Origin: Archangium lipolyticum
GTDB lineage: Bacteria > Myxococcota > Myxococcia > Myxococcales > Myxococcaceae
Assembly: GCF_024623785.1 (NCBI RefSeq)
Contig: NZ_JANKBZ010000039.1
Coordinates: 48,305-112,304, forward strand
Direction: 5' to 3'
DNA length: 64,000 nucleotides
Positions 60,156 to 64,000 of the stretch are shown here, one piece after another. The notes beneath the pieces were generated by a model. It was not told the origin of the DNA, searched no databases, and worked only from the letters and a program-made list of their open reading frames with translations. Position 1 is the stretch's first letter; each line of letters starts with the position of its first letter. Both the position numbers and the translations under genes were made by a program.

Positions 60156-63100
60156 ATGCCCTCTGCTTCGCCCGATCTTCCTAGGCCCATTCCGGCAACT
60201 ACCGAGGCACTCTCGAAGGTGCTCGATAACAAGCCAGTCCTATTTGTGGGCGCAGGCCTGTCCATGGCGGCTGGTTACCCATCAACCCAAAATCTGGTCG
60301 AGGCCATGGCCAAGGCCGCCATCGACCCCATCGACACATCTCTCCCATTCTTCGAGGTGGCAGACGCCTTCGAACGCTCCGAAGGTAGGGGAGCTCTCGG
60401 CGAATTGCTACAACGCAAGCTCGGGCAGCCCCGTAGGCCCACGACTTCGCATCGCGCCATCGCCAAACTCGTGAAGGCAGGGCGCTTCCATTCCATAGTC
60501 ACCACCAACTATGACCCGCTCATCGAACAGGCCCTAGCCGAAGAGGAAGTTCCTTACTTGCTTCAACCGTTGGAGGACAACGCCCCCATCACCGGGGATG
60601 GGGAGATCCGCATCCTCAAAGTCCATGGCTCTTATGACGATTGGCTGAAGGTCGTCCTCTCCGGCCGTGCCTACACTGAATTCACTTCCCGCTATCCGTT
60701 CCTGGAGAGGCAGCTTTACGTGCTCCTCCGTCAGCACCCCATTCTTTTCACCGGCTACTCCTTCCAGGATCCACGCATCCTCAACTGGATTGCGGCGCTT
60801 TCTGAAGAGGAAGCCCGGACGCTAAAGCAGTGGCGCCTCATGATCACTCAGGGGGGCTGGGAAGGAGCTCTCGCTTTCCGCTACGTGGAAGGAGGAGTGG
60901 AGCATCGAGGCCAGGACGCCATCCTCAAGGCCAACATCCGGCCACTCATTCTTTCGGGACATGATCATATCCCTAAGCTATTCGGAACTCTCGCAGCCAA
61001 ACTCGCACCCAATTCATCCCCCAGCGTATTAGTCAACCTGTATACTGGTCCTAGGCTGAGTGCATCAACAGAAGGATGCCCTCAATGGACGCCTCATGAT
61101 CCGCTCTCCGCATTGGACTTTGCTTCCGAACTAGACCAGCTCCGCACCCTCGCGGACATGGCTCTTCCGATGGATGAGAGTGGTAAACCGACGCCGCAGG
61201 CAATGAATGTGCTTGCTAGGATCCAAACACTCTCTATCCGCCTCGGTGAGGCGCTCACCGAGGCGCTGCTCTCCTCCGAAGCGCGTTCGAGAATTGAAGC
61301 CGCGATCAACGCCTCCACTGGAGCCACACCGCCGCTGCTGCTCTTGCGCGTCCATGCTCAAGATAACAGTGAGGCGGAGCGACGCAGAGCGGATCGACTG
61401 TTATCGCTGCCATGGGAACTGCTCCGCCTGAATGGTGAGTTCCCCGTCGAGCGAGGAGCCCTCGACATAGCTCGAGAGGCCGTCGTAGCGGGCGCTCAGG
61501 GGTTAGCACCACCTGACCAGGAACTCACAGTCGTTGCTACAATTGCTGCTCCTGTTGACGCCGTGCGTTTGGACTATGAGGGAGAAAGCTATCGTCTTTG
61601 GCAGGCTATGGGCTCAGAAGAACGCCGACTTCTCATAACTGACACAGGCACTGCTGACGGGCTAATCGATGCAATCCAATCTCACGCCCCAGTGGCCATG
61701 CACTTCACCGGGCATGGAGAGCCTGGCATCCTACTCTTTGAGGATGACGCGGCACGCTCTGCTCCGCTCTCTGTGCGTGATCTGATTGCGCGGCTGCGAG
61801 GCACCCAACTGCCACGACTCGCATTCCTTGCCTCTTGCTACAGCGCCTCGATCGAGCACCACAGCCGAGCGGCAGCAACTCACCGTATGGTAGACCCAGC
61901 AGCGCTGCAAATTGACCCCGCATCGTCCTCGGCAGCCGAATTGCACCGCGAAGGTATCCACCAAGTAGTCGCATGGCTGGGTCCTGTGGGTGACGCACTG
62001 TGTACGCGTGCGGAGGAGGTCGTTTACGCCTCGCTGGTACGCGGGCGCACCGCACGAGAAGCGGTAAGGGAGGCACGGCAGGCTTGCCGCTGGTCATTTT
62101 CCTCTGAGGCAGGCACCAAGCACATCCATCCGCTAGGCTGGGCACAACTCGTACTTTACCATCGAGGAGATGATCAGCCCGTAGCGCTCCCCGCTACATC
62201 AGCCGGTCCTGACCTCGGTCGTGCTGAGCGCAAACGTGTTCAGGAGAGGATGGATCACTCCACCGGGCTTGTGGGGGTCGAACGGTTGAAGTTCGGTTTT
62301 GTCGGTCGAAGGACAGTTCGTGCGGAACTCATCCACCGGTTCCGCGACGGTTGCCGTGCGTTGGTGATCCACGGCTTGGGTGGATTGGGAAAGACGGCGG
62401 TCTGTACTGAACTCTCAACGGTGTTGGCACGAGAGATGGGTGTAAGAGACAGCCAGGGACGGGTGGATCCAGTGCGAGTCGTTGCGCTCGACGGCCGATT
62501 CTCAGGACAGCGAAGTGACCCTGTAGCAGCCCTTTGGGAACAGGTGCAGTCCTTCGGAGAGGGGCCTGAGTGGGACAGTGCACTTGCTGAATTGCAGCGT
62601 GAGGGAATTACTGGCAAAGCGCTGGCAGGAGCACTCACATGGCTCAGTCGTCAAGAGGGTGGACTGCTCGTCTATTTGGATGATGCTGAGAGCCTACAGG
62701 TGCCGGTGGAACAAGGTGAGGTGGGTGCATGGAGGTCACCAGCACTTGCAACCTTTTGGCAGGGCCTAATCGAAGCTACGACCAAAGAGAAGCGGTTCGC
62801 AGTACTGGCCTCAACGCGATACGTACCAGAAGTGCCGCGCTCGGTCGCCACCTATCCGCTGCCGGTGATGAGGGAAATTGACATGGTACGCATGGTACCA
62901 TGGTGGCCTGCGTTCAAAGACCTCAATGCTGCGGATGTATCATGGCTCGTAGAGCGGATTGACGGACATCCTCGAAGCCTGCAGTGGCTCGACGGTCTGG
63001 CATCCGCGTGGATGGAGAAACACTCGGCACCAGGGAGACCATTTAGCGGGAAGCTGCGACAAGAGATGCTTGAGCCGCTCTTACGAGAACGGGATGCGAA

Positions 63101-64000
63101 GCTCAGCACAGATCTGCTGCTTCCAGAATTGATTGCAGTCGTAGGAAAAGAAGCGCGGGACCATCTGCAGCGCTGCACGGTGCTGATGGGACCAATGCCC
63201 TGGGGAGCCATCGAGGCGCTGGAGGACGTAGAGGGCACGGGCAAGCGTCTAGTGAGTATGGGACTGCTCAGTGCATTCGAGCCACCACGCGGAGGCGAAC
63301 CATTTTGGGCTCCTCATCGTGTTGTGGTGAATGCCATGGAAAATCTAACTTCAGCAGAAGAACTTCAAGCACACTCGCGTTTGGGAAGTTGGTGCAAGGC
63401 CGAGTGGGAAAAGGATCGGAATTCACTCGGCAGGGCAGAAGTGACAGCTTGGCACTTATGTAACGCAGGACGGGGAGATGCTGCCTGGGAGCCAACGATC
63501 GAGTTGGTATTGGCTCTGTGTAGCTCCGCTCGATATCAGGAGGCTCTGGAACGGGTGGACCGAGTCCTGAGTACAGGAGTAAATGGACCGATACGTGGTT
63601 TGGCTCTCACCTATAAAGTGCAACTCGAAGAGTTTTGTGGCAGATTGCTGGCAGATGCAGAGGAGCGCCTGAAGGAATCCATCGAACTGGTTGCTGAAAA
63701 AGATAGAGCATTTGTACTCTCACAACTTGCTAGGTTATTTTGGAATAAGGGACAATTAAATAAAGCCGCAGCAACACTAGAAGAATCCGTCACATTAGAA
63801 ATCAATCAAAGAGGTGAGACGGCTCCTCAGGTAGCTTTAGCTTTGCACGCCCTAGCTCAAGTGCTAATGCGACAAGGGGACCTGCTTGGTGCTCGCAAGC
63901 GGCTCAAGCGTGCCATACGCCTATTCATTAAAGAATTCGGTTCAGATGAAAACCCTAACACAGCAGCATCTTTGCATGAACTTGCACGAGTGCTCCATGC
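60156..64000 (+). CDS. SIR2-CHAT-STAND NTPase-TPR multidomain protein (partial)
   Basis: The frame stays open from the ATG at 60156 to the window edge, giving at least 1,281 residues. First comes a SIR2-like NADase, with GAGLS (32-36), TTNYD (116-120), catalytic HGS (H157) and GYSFQD (200-205). Then comes a CHAT caspase-like protease with FTGHG (H520) and LASCYS (C561). A STAND NTPase follows, with GLGGLGKT (740-747) and LLVYLDD (837-843). TPR helices start near residue 1109. SIR2 and CHAT are each known as killer or cutter effectors of antiphage proteins, and the STAND and TPR parts usually sense a phage component. The whole gene is lower in G+C than the neighbourhood, which suggests acquisition. 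The C-terminus is not visible. Confidence 0.85.
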   Translation, partial: MPSASPDLPRPIPATTEALSKVLDNKPVLFVGAGLSMAAGYPSTQNLVEAMAKAAIDPIDTSLPFFEVADAFERSEGRGALGELLQRKLGQPRRPTTSHRAIAKLVKAGRFHSIVTTNYDPLIEQALAEEEVPYLLQPLEDNAPITGDGEIRILKVHGSYDDWLKVVLSGRAYTEFTSRYPFLERQLYVLLRQHPILFTGYSFQDPRILNWIAALSEEEARTLKQWRLMITQGGWEGALAFRYVEGGVEHRGQDAILKANIRPLILSGHDHIPKLFGTLAAKLAPNSSPSVLVNLYTGPRLSASTEGCPQWTPHDPLSALDFASELDQLRTLADMALPMDESGKPTPQAMNVLARIQTLSIRLGEALTEALLSSEARSRIEAAINASTGATPPLLLLRVHAQDNSEAERRRADRLLSLPWELLRLNGEFPVERGALDIAREAVVAGAQGLAPPDQELTVVATIAAPVDAVRLDYEGESYRLWQAMGSEERRLLITDTGTADGLIDAIQSHAPVAMHFTGHGEPGILLFEDDAARSAPLSVRDLIARLRGTQLPRLAFLASCYSASIEHHSRAAATHRMVDPAALQIDPASSSAAELHREGIHQVVAWLGPVGDALCTRAEEVVYASLVRGRTAREAVREARQACRWSFSSEAGTKHIHPLGWAQLVLYHRGDDQPVALPATSAGPDLGRAERKRVQERMDHSTGLVGVERLKFGFVGRRTVRAELIHRFRDGCRALVIHGLGGLGKTAVCTELSTVLAREMGVRDSQGRVDPVRVVALDGRFSGQRSDPVAALWEQVQSFGEGPEWDSALAELQREGITGKALAGALTWLSRQEGGLLVYLDDAESLQVPVEQGEVGAWRSPALATFWQGLIEATTKEKRFAVLASTRYVPEVPRSVATYPLPVMREIDMVRMVPWWPAFKDLNAADVSWLVERIDGHPRSLQWLDGLASAWMEKHSAPGRPFSGKLRQEMLEPLLRERDAKLSTDLLLPELIAVVGKEARDHLQRCTVLMGPMPWGAIEALEDVEGTGKRLVSMGLLSAFEPPRGGEPFWAPHRVVVNAMENLTSAEELQAHSRLGSWCKAEWEKDRNSLGRAEVTAWHLCNAGRGDAAWEPTIELVLALCSSARYQEALERVDRVLSTGVNGPIRGLALTYKVQLEEFCGRLLADAEERLKESIELVAEKDRAFVLSQLARLFWNKGQLNKAAATLEESVTLEINQRGETAPQVALALHALAQVLMRQGDLLGARKRLKRAIRLFIKEFGSDENPNTAASLHELARVLH

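Overview
The window is about 70% G+C and fits a myxobacterium of the suborder Cystobacterineae (Archangium, Cystobacter, Melittangium or a relative). The signs are three Hanks-type Ser/Thr kinases of which one is fused to a formylglycine-generating-enzyme domain, a DUF2381-kinase operon, two ADYC-domain secreted proteins, an FHA-sigma54 activator, and several lipoprotein or secreted toxin-immunity modules. No rRNA, tRNA, CRISPR array or complete insertion sequence was seen.

Layout. 1-10.9 kb is a patchwork: a partial App1-like phosphatase, a frameshifted EEP nuclease with a small partner, a YdcF/glycolipid-binding pair, a toxin remnant beside an IS21-like end and a TipAS-domain gene, two TetR regulators each with a doubled palindromic operator facing a divergent gene, a Coa1-like protein, an HNH nuclease, and a papain-fold toxin with its immunity gene. 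11.1-19.4 kb holds the DUF2381-kinase operon, an SMI1/KNR4 protein, a large hypothetical, a class IIIb adenylate cyclase, an alpha/beta hydrolase and a TetR. 19.4-23.3 kb is a carbohydrate group on the minus strand (GH15 glucoamylase/trehalase, degenerate cyclase, glucose 1-dehydrogenase). 23.5-28.5 kb holds a membrane protein, then a five-gene minus-strand operon (radical SAM, Nudix, EamA transporter, small anchored subunit, GMC oxidoreductase). 28.9-38.8 kb holds an MFS pump, a lipoprotein fusing cyclohexadienyl dehydratase to chorismate mutase, an NlpC/P60 hydrolase, a large PilZ-like protein, a PEGA kinase and a DUF2807 protein.

38.8-45.8 kb carries two lipoprotein toxin-immunity modules resembling the Sit toxins that myxobacteria pass by outer-membrane exchange. 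The second lies inside a 20-bp direct repeat. 46-55.8 kb looks like one regulatory unit. A kinase/STAND/FGE protein and an FHA-sigma54 activator sit among two ADYC proteins and a small beta-rich protein. The three target genes have sigma54 promoters (GG-N10-GC), and two of them carry three upstream palindromes of the type GGCAAG-N-CTTGCC. The likely logic is kinase signal, FHA activator, sigma54 transcription of secreted or envelope proteins.

The last 4 kb (60.2 kb to the edge) is lower in G+C and holds one unfinished gene of more than 1,280 codons. It joins a SIR2-like NADase, a CHAT caspase-like protease, a STAND NTPase and tetratricopeptide repeats. This is the strongest candidate for a new defence system. 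A dispersed 35-bp imperfect palindrome (CCCTCTCCC/GGGAGAGGG arms) occurs six times, always between genes.
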